NCBI GenBank assembly: GCA_033032865.1
Contig: JAWHQI010000064.1
Location: 6,386,001 to 6,450,000 of the forward strand
DNA from: Dactylorhiza incarnata
Taxonomy: Eukaryota > Streptophyta > Magnoliopsida > Asparagales > Orchidaceae
Direction of reading: 5' to 3'
Length of the DNA: 64,000 bases
Position numbers and translations under genes: made by a program. Within the stretch, counting starts at the first letter, position 1, and the number at the start of each line of letters is the position of its first letter. This document shows, one piece after another, positions 20,599 through 32,106 of the stretch. Below the pieces are notes generated by a model. It was not told the DNA's origin, ran no database searches, and saw only the letters and a program-made list of their open reading frames with translations.

Positions 20599-23286
20599 TG
20601 TAACAACCCTACTTAATCTTTATAATTTCCTATATGTATACATTTGATTTCTTTTCTATCCGCACCCCCACTCCCGATTAAACCCCCCTCCCCTGTTAAA
20701 TCCCGCTCGGTTAGGGCTCACAAGCCGCAAATCACGTCTCCCGCTCCCGTCTCCCGCGTGCAGCGCTAACGTCGCTCGCCGCTCCTGCTTCTCTTGCCGG
20801 CGCCACCTCCAGCTCCTCCTCCTGCCGGCGCCGCCCCCGTGTCCATCTCCTCCTGCTCCTCCAGCCATGGTCGTTTCTCTAGCAGTGGTCGCTGCTTGCT
20901 CCTGCTCTCCTCCCTTCTTGAGGCCGACTGCCCCTTCTCCTCCAAGGATCGGCAGTAGGCAACCCTAATCCTTCAAGGGGCCGGTCGTTTGCTCCCTTCC
21001 TCCTCCAAGGAACCATCAGCCCCTCTCCTCCCTCCGGCAGCAAGGCTTCTCCTACAAAGGAGCCGCCTCCAGCAGTTTCAGCAACCCTCCGACAGCGTCT
21101 CCTAGGGTCGGCAGCCTTGTCTCCTCCCTCCAGCAGGCACCCTCTCCTCCTTGGGCTCCGATTTCGTCATAGGGTTTTGCTCGAACCCTCCTCCGCTCAG
21201 ATTTTGGACTCGGATTCGGCTCCTTGAGCCCGATCTTGTCTTCCTTGGGTAAGAACCTTCCTCCTCCACCCTTGATTTCAGAAATTTTGGTAAACCCTAA
21301 CGATTTCTTCGTACCCCTTTTTGCATTTCAGATTTTTGGTGCATTTCCAAACCGTCAAATCCTTAGGTTTTCGTGCTCCGGTGCCGTTCGTCGCCCCAAT
21401 TGACGGGAACACACAAAGCCCTCTCCGAATTAGAGTTTTCGCAACCTAAGCGCCGCCAAGTCTCTATCTCCGCGTGGAATTTCTTCTCCCCTCTCCTTTG
21501 AGGGAGGTAAATCTGCTAAAACCCTCTTTGTTTATTTTCCGCATCGTAGAATACTTGCATTAGCGTAGTCATTTATGCTAAGTCGCCTTCGTTGTGCTTG
21601 ATCAGGTCCGAAAATGTGATTTCTGACTTTTACTTGCACCGTTTCGCCGCCGCAGTCAGATTCAGCCTCATTTAAGGCAAGTAGAGATCCCTCTCTCTTG
21701 CAATCATTGAATTTATTTAGCTTGTCCGCTCTTATGATTTTGACTTCGCTTTGAATACGTGTTTCATCAAATAAGCTCAGTTCTTGAATGCTTGATTAGA
21801 CTTGTTAATAAATTGAGGTTTTACGCGTTGGAATAACACGAGCTGTGAATGAGATTGGTGGTCACTTGGATATTCACTTAGATAAATTTCTTCTCAGTTG
21901 ATGAATAAATGGAATTCTAGTAGTTCGTTTTGATTATGAGCATTAATTATTATAATGATAAATGTTAATATTCTTGCTGGTAACTAGATGAATTATGTTT
22001 GATATAAAATATTCGGCTCGTACACATGTTTACTTAGAAGATATTCATGTCCTTGAATGACGCAATCTAAGGGAACACTTGATATCCTGAAAAATGATGT
22101 ATAATAATCTTATTACTCGTGAATTCTTGAATCCGCAAGTTTCTAAACTCTCTATCGAGTTCTCTGAGTCATTGAATCTTGTTTCTTATTCCTGTCTGGT
22201 TCCAAGACTTGGTTAACTAACGTTCTATAACTTGATTCCTCCCGTTTCACGTTTGTAAAATATACTATCGTATATCTGAATCAAAATTTGGTTACATGTC
22301 TTGATATGTTTGAATCACTCAATCATGAATTACTTCATTAATAACTTAAGTAAACAATGAAAGGTGGTGTTTAATCGATGCAACTCCTCGACTTTGGTTT
22401 CCTCTTGAATCCCTAACGGGAACAAAGGACCGGTCATAGCAAGCATGAACTCCCTGGCTCAAGGGTGAGGGTTCGAAAGAGCCGCTCCTTAGAGGTTACG
22501 GGTAGAAATCCTGAATTTCCGATAAGACTTGCATATGAATCTGAATCTGTCTGAATCACGAATCATGTGCGTCAACCAAAAATACCCACACTTTCACTTG
22601 TTACAACTTAAGTTATTACTTGATCATCTATGTATGCTATACTTCGGAGTAGTCTAATAACTCTAGATATTTCTGCTTGTCTCACTTGCTTGCCTGTTTT
22701 GTTAGCTCAGCTTTATGAAAAGCGGTACACAAATATTCTGTTTATCCTGCTCGTATTTTATTTTGCTTGTTCTTGTGTATTTCAATGTTCTGAGGCATTT
22801 CCTTCTTGTTTTGGATTTGCCTTAGTGTTCGTGCCTGCGCCGCCTGCTCTCTGAGGCCGATCTGCGTCAAGTTTCAGGTTTTGTGTTTATGTTTCATTTC
22901 TTTTACTGTCGGATATTTCTGTTATGTAGTAATTATGATCAGCCATTTTCTCTTGTTTCATGGACAACTGCTAGGCTAAGTATGATATGTACTGGAATTT
23001 ATCATGTTTTGCATGCTCATTTATCTGCGATGATCACAGCATATGAACCTATTTCAAAACTTGTACCTTGAGCTTTTACTAAAATGCATGTGCACCTGTT
23101 TCAACTAGCATATTTTAAAGCTTCCGCAACAAAACAACATGTTTTCACTCCAAAGTAACTCTTTTAAAACTATTTATTAGTATCTCTGCTTGCGCCTTAG
23201 CAGGCATGGTTTTCCTTCCGCCCATGCCTGTGGCATCACGGCCCGCCCGAAGCGCGCTCTGACTCTTGTCGAGACGGGTCGTGACA
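20599..23286 (+). repeat. 5' LTR of the non-coding gypsy element
   Basis: Begins TGTAACAACCCTACTT, ends CGTGACA. The first kilobase is C/T-rich with aaccctaa and agggttttg motifs. Open frames at 22630-22854 and 22883-23071 recur in the other LTR and show no domain. Confidence 0.92.
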
Positions 23287-24340
23287 GTTGGTATCAGAGC
23301 CAGGTTTATCATCAAAAGATAAAGTATTTTACAATTATCAAATATTTTAAATCTTATTTTATAAATCTTTATGCATACATCAATTCTTCACGCACCTTGT
23401 CATTATTTGTTGTTCGCGGCTAAAACGCGCACACACTCACTCATAAGCATGAGTAGTATGCACACGAATGTTAAGGGAGTATGGGCAAACTTAACATTTT
23501 TGTGCATATGAATTCCACTAGGATATACACCGCTTGCGAATATTAAATGGTTATGGGCAGTTTAATATTTTCAAGTGCGTTGGCATTAGAGTCGTAATAT
23601 GCATGACATGTTAAGTGATATGGGCGCTTAACATGGCATGTGTATCCATTCATTTGCATTCATATCATAAATCATTGCACAAGTGTGAAGCCAAGAACAA
23701 CAATAATGATTGCACACGCATTGTTTTTCTATTTGCTTGACATGGCACATGATTTCAATTTTGCACTTGCATGATCATTACCTAGAGTTGTCTAATGGAA
23801 ATGCTGTAATTATTACATAATTTATGTACCTGACAGTAGGAAATGTGTTAGAATCTCTAGATTCAAATCTCTGATATTCGTAATCAGTGCTTCCTGTTCT
23901 GCTTGTCTATCGATCTCATCTGATTCTCCAGTATCTCCTTCTAGTTAGCTCTTAAGCGTCAACATCGCAAGTACCCCTTCATGCAAGGATTTTTCGCTCC
24001 CGAATTCCTGAGTTTTATCTCTCAATTTTGAGCTATTTGAAGAAAACTCTGTGATCCCTGAAATCAATCCTACGTGTTCCTCCAAACCCGCTAATGTTTG
24101 AAGAGTTCCCTCGAGAACTTGAATCTAATATGCGAAGCAATTATCCGCAAATTTTCCCTTGATCTTGGTAAGTCTCCGCACTTGTTCTTCTTTCTGTTTC
24201 AGCATATTCATAGTTAGCTTTCTTGTCTTGATCTGCAAATCTTGTTTGGATTGAATGTCATCTGAATCTTCGCCATGAGAGGTCCCCATTCAGAGAATCA
24301 TCAGAAAGTTTCGGGACGAAACTTCCTAAGTAGGGGAGAA
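23287..24340 (+). other. internal region without coding capacity
   Basis: Holds the primer binding site TGGTATCAGAGCCA at 23289-23302 and, at its end, cgggacgaaacttcctaa followed by the polypurine tract aagtaggggagaa (24328-24340). Between them are AT-rich sequences and repeats such as gttaagggagtatgggc, attaaatggttatgggc and gttaagtgatatgggc (23470-23630). No protein motif. Confidence 0.85.
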
Positions 24341-27036
24341 TGTAACAACCCTACTTAATCTTTATAATTTCCTATATGTATACATTTGATTTCTTTTCTA
24401 TCCGCACCCCCACTCCCAATTAAACCCCCCTCCCCTGTTAAATCCCGCTCGGTTAGGGCTCACAAGCTGCAAATCACGTCTCCCACTCCCTCCGCTCCCG
24501 TCTCCCGCGCGCAGCGCTAACGTCGCTCGCCGCTCCTGCTTCTCTTACCGGCGCCACCTCCAGCTCCTCCTCCTGCCGGCGCCGCCCCCGTGTCCATCTC
24601 CTCCTGCTCCTCCAGCCATGGCCGTTTCTCTAGCCGTGGTCGCTGCTTGCTCCTGCTCTCCTCCCTTCTTGAGGCCGACTGCCCCTTCTCCTCCAAGGAT
24701 CGGCAGTAGGCAACCCTAATCCTTCAAGGGGCCGGTCGTTTGCTCCCTTCCTCCTCCAAGGAACCATCAGCCCCTCTCCTCCCTCCGGCAGCAAGGCTTC
24801 TCCTACAAAGGAGCCGCCTCCAGCAGTTTCAGCAACCCTCCGGCAGCGTCTCCTAGGGTCGGCAGCCTTGTCTCCTCCCTCCAGCAGCCACCCTCTCCTC
24901 CTTGGGCTCCGATTTCGCCCTAGGGTTTTGCTCGAACCCTCCTCCGCTCAGATTTTGGACTCGGATTCGGCTCCTTGAGCCCGATCTTGTCTTCCTTGGG
25001 TAAGAACCTTCCTCCTCCACCCTTGATTTCAGAATTTTGGTAAACCCTAACGATTTCTTCGTACCCCTTTTTGCATTTCAGATTTTTGGTGCATTTCCAA
25101 ATTGCCAAATCCTTAGGTTTTCATGCTCCGGTGCCGTTCGTCGCCCCAATTGACGGGAACACACAAAGCCCTCTCCGAATTAGGGTTTTCGCAACCTAAG
25201 CGCCGCCAAGTCTCTGTCTCCGCGTGGAATTTCTTCTCCCCTCTCCTTTGAGGGAGGTAAATCTGCTAAAACCCTCTTTGTTTATTTTCCGCATCGTAGA
25301 ATACTTGCATTAGCGTAGTCATTTATGCTAAGTCGCCTTCGTTGTGCTTGATCAGGTCCGAAAATGTGATTTCTGACTTTTACTTGCGCCGTTTCGCCGC
25401 CGCCGTCAGATTCAGCCTCATTTAAGGCAAGTAGAGATCCCTCTCTCTTGCAATCATTGAATTTATTTAGCCTGTCCGCTCTTATGATTTTGACTTCGCT
25501 TTGAATACGTGTTTCATCAAATAAGCTCAGTTCTTGAATGCCTGATTAGACTTGTTAATAAATTGAGGTTTTACGCGTTGGAATAACACGAGCTGTGAAT
25601 GAGATTGGTGGTCACTTGGATATTCACTTAGATAAATTTCTTCTCGGTTGATGAATAAATGGAAGTCTAGTAGTTCGTTTTGATTATGAGCATTAATTAT
25701 TATAATGATAAATGTTAATATTCTTGCTGGTAACTAGATGAATTATGTTTGATATAAAATATTCGGCTCGTACACATGTTTACTTAGAAGATATTCATGT
25801 CCTTGAATGACGCAATCTAAGGGAACACTTGATATCCTGAAAAATGATGTATAATAATCTTATTACTCGTGAATTCTTGAATCCGCAAGTTTCTAAACTC
25901 TCTATCGAGTTCTCTGAGTCATTGAATCTTGTTTCTTATTCCTGTCTGGTTCCAAGACTTGGTTAACTAACGTTCTATAACTTGATTCCTCCCGTTTCAC
26001 GTTTGTAAAATATACTATCGTATATCTGAATCAAAATTTGGTTACATGTCTTGATATGTTTGAATCACTCAATCATGAATTACTTCATTAATAACTTAAG
26101 TAAACAATGAAAGGTGGTGTTTAATCGATGCAACTCCTCGACTTGGGTTCCCTCTTGAATCCCTAACGGGAACAAAGGACCGGTCATAGCAAGCATGAAC
26201 TCCCTGGCTCAAGGGTGAGGGTTCGAAAGAGCCGCTCCTTAGAGGTTACGGGTAGAAATCCTGAATTTCCGATAAGACTTGCATCTGAATCTGAATTTGT
26301 CTGAATCACGAATCCTGTGCGTCAACCAAAAATACCCACACTTTCACTTGTTACAACTTAAGTTATTACTTGATCATCTATGTATGCTATACTTCGGAGT
26401 AGTCTAATAACTCTAGATATTTCTGCTTGTCTCACTTGCTTGCCTGTTTTGTTAGCTCAGCTTCATGAAAAGCGGTACACAAATATTCTGTTTATCCTGC
26501 TCGTATTTTATTTTGCTTGTTCTTGTGTATTTCAATGTTCTGAGGCGTTTCCTTCTTGTTTTGGATTTGCCTTAGTGTTCGTGCCTGCGCCGCCTGCTCT
26601 CTGAGGCCGATCTGCGTCAAGTTTCAGGTTTTGTGTTTATGTTTCATTTCTTTTACTGTCGGATATTTCTGTTATGTAGTAATTATGATCAGCCATTTTC
26701 TCTTGTTTCATGGACAACTGATAGGCTAAGTATGATATGTACTAGAATTTATCATGTTTTGCATGCTCATTTATCTACGATGATCACTGCATATGAACCT
26801 GTTTCAAAACTTGTACCTTGAGCTTTTACTAAAATGCATGTGCACCTGTTTCAACTAGCATATTTTAAAGCTTCCGCAACAAAACAACATGTTTTCACTC
26901 AAAAGTAACTCTTTTAAAACTATTTATTAGTATCTCTGCTTGCGCCTTAGCAGGCATGGTTTTCCTTCCGCCCATGCCTGTGGCATCACGGCCCGCCCGA
27001 AGCGCGCTCTGACTCTTGTCTAGACGGGTCATGACA
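24341..27036 (+). repeat. 3' LTR of the non-coding gypsy element
   Basis: Begins TGTAACAACCCTACTT, ends CATGACA. Nearly identical to 20599-23286. Confidence 0.92.
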
Positions 27037-27425
27037 CTTACCTCCTCAGTACCCTCCATGTACACGATCAGGGAGTCCCGCATCTCCTTGGCCATTTTGC
27101 AGTGAATCAGATTCTGTAGGGCAGAGTCATCTATGGCACTCACAATGACATTTTGGGCCCTGTTATCTAAGCCTGCCAAGGCTAGCTCGTCCTTGGTCAT
27201 GTCCTCATATTTTTTTATCGCCTTCCTTGTTGGATCAATGGTGGAAGCAGTTGTAGGGATAAAGGGACCCCGTTGGACTGTTAAGTAGATTCTTGGATCA
27301 GCCGCCTCCATGAAAAGCCTTACCTTTTCCTTCCAGATGGGAAAGTTCTCCTTTGTGCAGATTGGGAGTTTCATGGATCTCATCTCCCGATTCTGATCTC
27401 CACCAGCCATAGCGAGTCGTTCCAT
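27037..27425 (-). pseudogene. Copia-2 gag, 5' part
   Basis: ATG at 27425, 40 nt after the primer binding site. Reads MERLAMAGGDQNREMRSMKL, then LPICTKENFPIWKEKVRLFM, an extended LALAGLDNRAQNVIVSAIDD and CKMAKEMRDSLIVYMEGTEE. This is the N-terminal half of a Sirevirus-type Gag. The open frame runs on into the neighbouring LTR but true gag sequence stops at the CTTAC target site and resumes at 20598. No stop is seen in this half. Confidence 0.87.
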
Positions 27426-27465
27426 GATCTAGATCAGATGGTTAAGACTTCTTTCGATCAACTTC

Positions 27466-27477
27466 GCTTTGATACCA
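27466..27477 (-). other. primer binding site of Copia-2
   Basis: TGGTATCAAAGC on the minus strand, two nt from the LTR end at 27480; one base differs from the usual initiator tRNA-Met complement. Confidence 0.75.
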
Positions 27478-27719
27478 CTTGTTGTTTATGGAACGTTCAC
27501 CTAGAGGGGGGGGGGGGGGTGTTAGGTGATCTCGCTTTGTTTCAGAATATTAGTGCAATTTATGACTACTCAAGCAGAGCACACAAGTATTGCACAAGAA
27601 AATCACAGCAGACGACACAAGATCTATAGAGGTTCCTCAAGACTAGGTGTCTTGAGTAGTCCTCTGTCCCTCTGTGCCTACCTATATAGCAGTGTGCTAG
27701 GCTCAGCAAACTCCGCCAA

Positions 27720-28100
27720 ATCTTCAGGCCCGCAAGCCTTACAACACGGACCCGCAAGTCCTACAGCCTAAGCCCGCAAGCTCTTACTGCACCCGAGCCA
27801 ACAAGCTCGACACTCAGGCCCTCAAGCCCTACACAACATAGACCCGCAAGTCCTGTGCCTACATCCTAGGCCCGCAAGCCCTTACTGCACCCAAGCCCTC
27901 AAGCTCGACAATATCAGACCCGCAAGTCCACTGCCCTGTCCCTCAAGCCTCACAGCTCTCCAGCCCTCAAGCTAGACGGTGTCTAACCCACAAGTCCACT
28001 GCCCTGGCCCTTAAGCCTCACAGCTCTCCAACCCTCAAGCTAGACACTCAAATCTGAAAACAGATCTTACAAGTTTGGCCCGCAAGCCTTACAACAATAA
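27720..28100. repeat. GCCCGCAAGCC / CCCTCAAGC short-repeat stretch
   Basis: Many variants of gcccgcaagccttaca, cccgcaagtcc and ctcaagctcgaca at about 15-25 nt spacing, transcribed in the R/U5 part of the LTR. Comparable cctcaggc-type repeats occur in the solo LTR at 3180-3430. No protein meaning. Confidence 0.7.
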
Positions 28101-28375
28101 AAGTTGAAATTAAACTCTGCCTGATGAAGATAGGCAACTTGAGGTTGAAGAAGATGTTTCTGATTCAGATCTTGAAAGCGCAGTTCTTTTTCAATCTCTT
28201 CTCTTAGCTTGATGAGGAACAACTTCTTATCAGTCGATCAAACGACTGATTCTTGCATGAACACTTTCTGAGAATTCTTGTTTTTCTCTTTCTTTCTTTA
28301 CGCCGTTGTTACTGTTCTATTTTCTGTATGCGTAAGTTCTTTCTGATTTTTTTTCGCGTTAGGGCAACCTCTTAT

Positions 28376-28387
28376 CTCTTTTATAAG
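28376..28387 (-). promoter_or_regulatory. TATA box of Copia-2 5' LTR
   Basis: CTTATAAAAGAG on the minus strand, downstream of the dyad arrays and upstream of the C-rich transcribed leader. Likely start region of the element transcript. Confidence 0.6.
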
Positions 28388-28519
28388 ACTGCGAGGCTCC
28401 CAACAATCTTCTAAGAAAGTTCCTTAAGTGTCAGACGCCACATTCCTTAAGAGCTCGCGCTGATTGAACAATCAGGCGGCGACATTAATTGCTGACAGCG
28501 CATCCACAACATTTGAATT

Positions 28520-29360
28520 CCGTCTCGACGATATTTCCATTGTTACGACGATATGGATAATATCTCGACGACAGGACTTTGTCGATGCCTTAGGAATTGG
28601 TGGATCTTCAAGTATTCTAGCTTTTGTCTCTGACGCTGATGTCTCGATGATACGAGATATTCTGGCATTTCTACATATACAGCGATATGCTATCTCTGTC
28701 TATGTCGTCGTGATCTTCTTTCTTATAGTCTGTCGTCGTAATCACTTTGTTCTTTCGACGACATGAGCGATATCATGTCAACAGACTAAGCTTTAGCAAC
28801 TGCTTGTCTTCAGCTGTCCTTCTTCAGTCTTCTCGACGTCACGCCTTCTTTACGATGATATCATTGGCATCAGTCTTACTTAGCCTTTCCGACGACACAA
28901 CTTCTTAGATGATGTCGACGATACTGCATCTTCCCGACGACATTCCTTCCTTTTGAATCTGTCTCAGCGGTTGGGCTGAGATGGCTTCCTCTTCTCAGCG
29001 GATTCTGTCAATCTGTAGAGAAGTTTCTTCGTTCGAGAAACTTCATTCTTCGTTAGACGAACAACATTCTGCGTTCGACGAACGCACCAAGTCTCAGCGG
29101 ATCCTGTCAATCTGTAGAAAATTTTCTGCGTTCGACGAACTGCATTCTTCGTTCGATGAACTTCATTCTTCGTTCGACGAACAACATTCTGCGTTCGACG
29201 AACTCGCCAAGTCTCAGTGTTTGCTTCTGTCTCGACTCTGCGTTCGACGAATTCGTCAAGTCTCAGCGTTTTCTTCTGTCCTTTCTTTGCGTTCGACGAA
29301 CTCCGTTCTTCGTTCGACGAACTTCATTTTTCGTTCGACGAACTCGTCAAGTCTCAGTGT
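28520..29360. repeat. CGACGA/TTCGTTCGACGAAC dyad arrays (5' LTR)
   Basis: The dense part (28980-29360) has about nine gttcgacgaac units. The looser part (28520-28960) has ctcgacgatat, cgacgacagg, tcgacgacat and similar. Fewer dense units than the partner LTR, so copy number has changed since insertion or differed between donors. Confidence 0.85.
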
Positions 29361-29540
29361 TTGCTTTACTCATCATCATGACGACAAGCATACTTTGTCG
29401 ACGACATCTCTTAATCTTCTCGACGACATTCCTTTAACTTCCTGAGATTATGAGCTAGAGAAGTGATCAAATACAAAGTGAAGTTTTCTTGACTTGGTGA
29501 CTTCTTCAAATCAGGAATCATGTGGGCAAGATTCCCAACA

Positions 29541-30391
29541 GTAACTGTTATTGAGGAATCCAAAGATATTCACTCACTTTCCATGATAGAACTAACGGGA
29601 TCTCTGAAAACTCATAAAGAACGCCTGAAATTATATGACTCTCCAATAGAACAAGCCCTGCAGTCCAAATTAAAGATACAAAAGAAAGATGATATGAAGA
29701 AATTTATATCAACCTCTCCTTCCTCTCAACAATATACAATCTCACAATTATCCTGGACAGAATAATGCCAAAAGAGGATTTGGTAGAGCAAGCGGAAGAA
29801 ATCCTCAATGAAATTTTGAGAAAGAGTATAACAATTTCAATAGTCCACCCTTATATTGCACCTTGTGTAACAAAAACACTCATAATTCCATTGATTATTT
29901 TTATAAATGCAAAAGGTGCAAGAAACCAACACACTTCAATAAGGATTATTGGTTTCAAAATAAGGAAGAAGCTCGATATATAGAAAAGACTAAGGAGACG
30001 GAGAAAAACATGAATACAGAAAACATGTTTTACTCATGTGCTGCAGCCAAAGCAACAGAACATACCCCTGCTGATATATGGTTCTTAGATAGTGGATGTT
30101 CTAATCATATGACTCACAATAAGGCTTGTTTCTATACTCTTAATAATACACCTAAATCTCAAGTAGTGTTGGGAGATGGAAAGACACTAGCAATTGAAGG
30201 AAATGGAACTATATTTGTGCTTACCCCATATGGTGAAACAAAACAAACTTCTAATGTTCATTATGTGCCCGCCTTAGCTCATAGTTTACTAAGTGTAGGG
30301 AAATTGGCACATAAAGGATACTCCTTGCATTTTAATCCCAAATATTGTCAAATAAGGGAACCAAATGGCAAGCTGTTGATGGTTGTGCAAA
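29541..30391 (+). pseudogene. Copia-1 gag 3' part and protease
   Basis: Resumes with VTVIEESKDIHSLSMIELTG and SLKTHKERLKLY, the end of the Gag core. After frame changes near 29760-29860 there is a zinc-knuckle region with CKRCKKPTHFNKDYW; the last expected Cys is Tyr, so the knuckle is degenerate. The protease follows: WFLDSGCSNHMT (catalytic D-S-G), VVLGDGKTLAIEGNGTI, VHYVPALAHSLLSVGKLA. The frame is cut at 30394 by the CACTA element and resumes at 32107. Not functional. Confidence 0.85.
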
Positions 30392-30584
30392 TGTCACTAC
30401 ACCATATCATGAATATGGTAGCGCTCAAAAATCGCTATTGTATATGAAAAAACTGCTACTGCATGGCTGCGGCAGCGGTTGCGCGTGTGTTGCATCTGCC
30501 GTCGTGGTCGTAGGGTATGATAGCGGTTACGCAATGTATTGTGGCATCCTTGAAAAAACTTTTGTTGGAATTTGACGAGCCTTC

Positions 30585-31345
30585 TTAGCTAATGAATCGG
30601 CTTCTTTTTTTATTATCTCCTTCAGATTTCCACCTAGAAGATCCACAAATATGACAAGATGAAGCATCACTGTGCTCCTTCCAATACAACATACAATCAT
30701 TTTTGCATGCATGTATTTTTTGATAATGAAGACCTAAATCCTTCACCGTCTTTTTTGCATCATTGAAAGAATCGGGAAGTTTTGCATTTGGGAATGCTTC
30801 TCTTAGTAGACTCACAAGATCATCAAAAGCTTCATTGCTCATTCCATGGACACACTTGCTGATATACAAACGAATAGTAAAGGATAGCTTAGAAAAGCTA
30901 GTAAACCCGGGATACAACTGTTCTTGGCCTTCCTCCACTAACTTATAGAATTTTTTGGCGTCTTCATTTGACCCTTCCCTTGCTTCCCCCCTATCTTCTT
31001 GAGGAGTAGGAGAATCGTGTTCAACATTTCTATACATGTCATGCAACATACCATCAATGTTATCATGGATGAACCCACCATCATCAATTCGATTGTCAAT
31101 ATTCATCTCATCACTTTCCCCATGGAAAACCAATCATCTTAACCATCAATAAAGCCATCAACAATCAAGTGATCTCCCACGATATCTTTGGTATGATAAT
31201 AATGAAAAACACACTTGATGCATGGACAACAAATTTCTTCTCGTTGAGTTTTTTGGACAAATGCTGTTTGAAGGAAATGATCAACCCCTTCAACGTAATC
31301 ATGATGCCATCTAGGAAGGGTCATCCAACTCTTATCTCTATCCAT
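30585..31345 (-). pseudogene. TNP2 transposase, N-terminal fragment
   Basis: ATG at 31345 opens the transposase-associated domain: SWMTLPRWHHDYVEGVDHFL, CCPCIKCVFHYY, HLIVDGFIDG, then a stop at 31139. One frame over, from 31133, the protein resumes at VFHGES, followed by an acidic region, FYKLVEEGQEQLYPG, FTIRLYISKCVHGMSNEAFD, LLREAFPNAKLPDSF and a zinc-ribbon-like CKNDCMLYWKEH...CHICGSSRW, ending at 30585. The DDE catalytic part is absent. A frameshift and stop separate the two pieces. Confidence 0.85.
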
Positions 31346-31379
31346 TATCTCTATGTATTTCTAAAGAAGAAAAAATGCA

Positions 31380-32000
31380 TAGTGATAGTGATTAGAGAAT
31401 GAAGATGGGCATAAAAAAATTCAGTAAAAATTATAGAGGGGAGGAAACTATATTGATTAAAAAAAGTATAGAATCCTAAATCAGTAAAAAGATGGGTTAA
31501 GAAGTATAGAAGCCTTAATCAATAAAAAAAGTATAGAAGATGAGCATAAGAAATTCAGTAAAATGATGGGTTATGTAGTTTATTACTGGTTTTGAGATGA
31601 GATGAGAAAGATTTGAGATGAGAAATCGGCACCTGCAATGCTACAACCACGAGCCGGCGAGGAGGAGGAGTCGGCACCTACAAGGCTGCAACCGCGTGCT
31701 GGTGAGGAGGAGTCAATTGTGACAAAGAGACGGTGAGGAAGAGGCGTAGGCACCTGCAACAGCGAGCGAACGAGACGGGGGTGGCAAGGGAGGCTAGGGT
31801 TTTTCAGTTTTCCCTTTTCACGGGAGATCCGAGAGGGAGAGTGTTTCACGGGAGGGGTTAAGTTTATTACTTTATTCACGGTTCACGCCGCGCGTTGTTA
31901 TAGTAGCATTTATTAATTGATCATTAATAAATCAATTAACCCACAGGTCACGTCAAAGGCAAACTCAGTCCTATTAGGTATGATATGTTATATTAGCAAT
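31380..32000. other. CACTA non-coding half
   Basis: Degenerate short repeats such as gaagatgggcataa, aaaaagtatagaa and cagtaaaaagatgg (31400-31570), then a GC-richer stretch with cggcacctgcaa repeated (31628, 31672, 31748). No open frame with a recognised domain. Confidence 0.6.
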
Positions 32001-32106
32001 TATTTATCTACAGTTGCAGTTATAAACGCTACCACAAATATCTTTTGGTAGCGTTTACGTAACTGCTACAAAATAAGTGATACCATATGCATGATATGTA
32101 GTGTGT

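Larger units (their letters stand above)
20599..27036 (+). mobile_element. non-coding gypsy-type LTR element (LARD-like)
   Basis: Complete insertion with TSD CTTAC (20594-20598 and 27037-27041), LTRs of 2688 and 2696 bp (TGTAACAACC...GACA) and an internal region of only 1054 bp. A primer binding site (23289) and polypurine tract (24328-24340) are present but no gag or pol motif occurs on either strand. It must use proteins of a related autonomous element. LTRs differ by only scattered substitutions, so the insertion is recent. The TGTAACA start and purine-tract context resemble Tekay-type gypsy elements. Confidence 0.9.
8994..29540 (-). mobile_element. Copia-2: Sirevirus-like copia element
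   Basis: A minus-strand element. The 5' LTR is at 27480-29540, then primer binding site, gag (27425 down, resuming at 20598), an RNase H remnant (11161-10668), a multi-polypurine region and a 3' LTR truncated at 8994. Protease, integrase and nearly all RT are deleted between gag and RNase H. An Athila-like element (11162-20386) and a non-coding gypsy element (20599-27036) are nested inside. Sirevirus affinity rests on the long TGTTG...CAACA LTR, the Gag type and the repeated GGGGGAG tracts. It sits inside Copia-1 gag. Confidence 0.85.
27480..29540 (-). repeat. 5' LTR of Copia-2
   Basis: Plus-strand ends TGTTGTTTATGG and GATTCCCAACA. It includes a G run (12-13 nt) near 27510, a region of about 300 nt with repeated cccgcaagtcc/ctcaagcc motifs (27720-28100), a TATA box and the dyad array. 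Full length 2061 bp; it shows what is missing from the truncated partner. Confidence 0.9.
30395..32103. mobile_element. CACTA (En/Spm) element, internally deleted
   Basis: Terminal inverted repeats CACTACACCATATCATGAAT on the left and CACTACATATCATGCATATG (complement of the right end), with a 3-bp TSD TGT (30392-30394 and 32104-32106). Subterminal repeats of the type ggtagcg...aactgctac and aacgctacc flank both ends, as expected for TNPA-binding regions. It encodes only the N-terminal part of a TNP2-type transposase on the minus strand. At 1709 bp it is non-autonomous. Removing it restores continuous Copia-1 sequence. Confidence 0.92.

Noticed and set aside
22630..23071. Open frames of 74 and 62 codons conserved at 26380-26821
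   Set aside because: The conservation is LTR duplication within one element, not selection on protein; no domain.
26895..27036. C-terminal part of the minus-strand frame that starts at 27425
   Set aside because: It reads into the LTR of the inserted gypsy element; true gag continues at 20598 instead.
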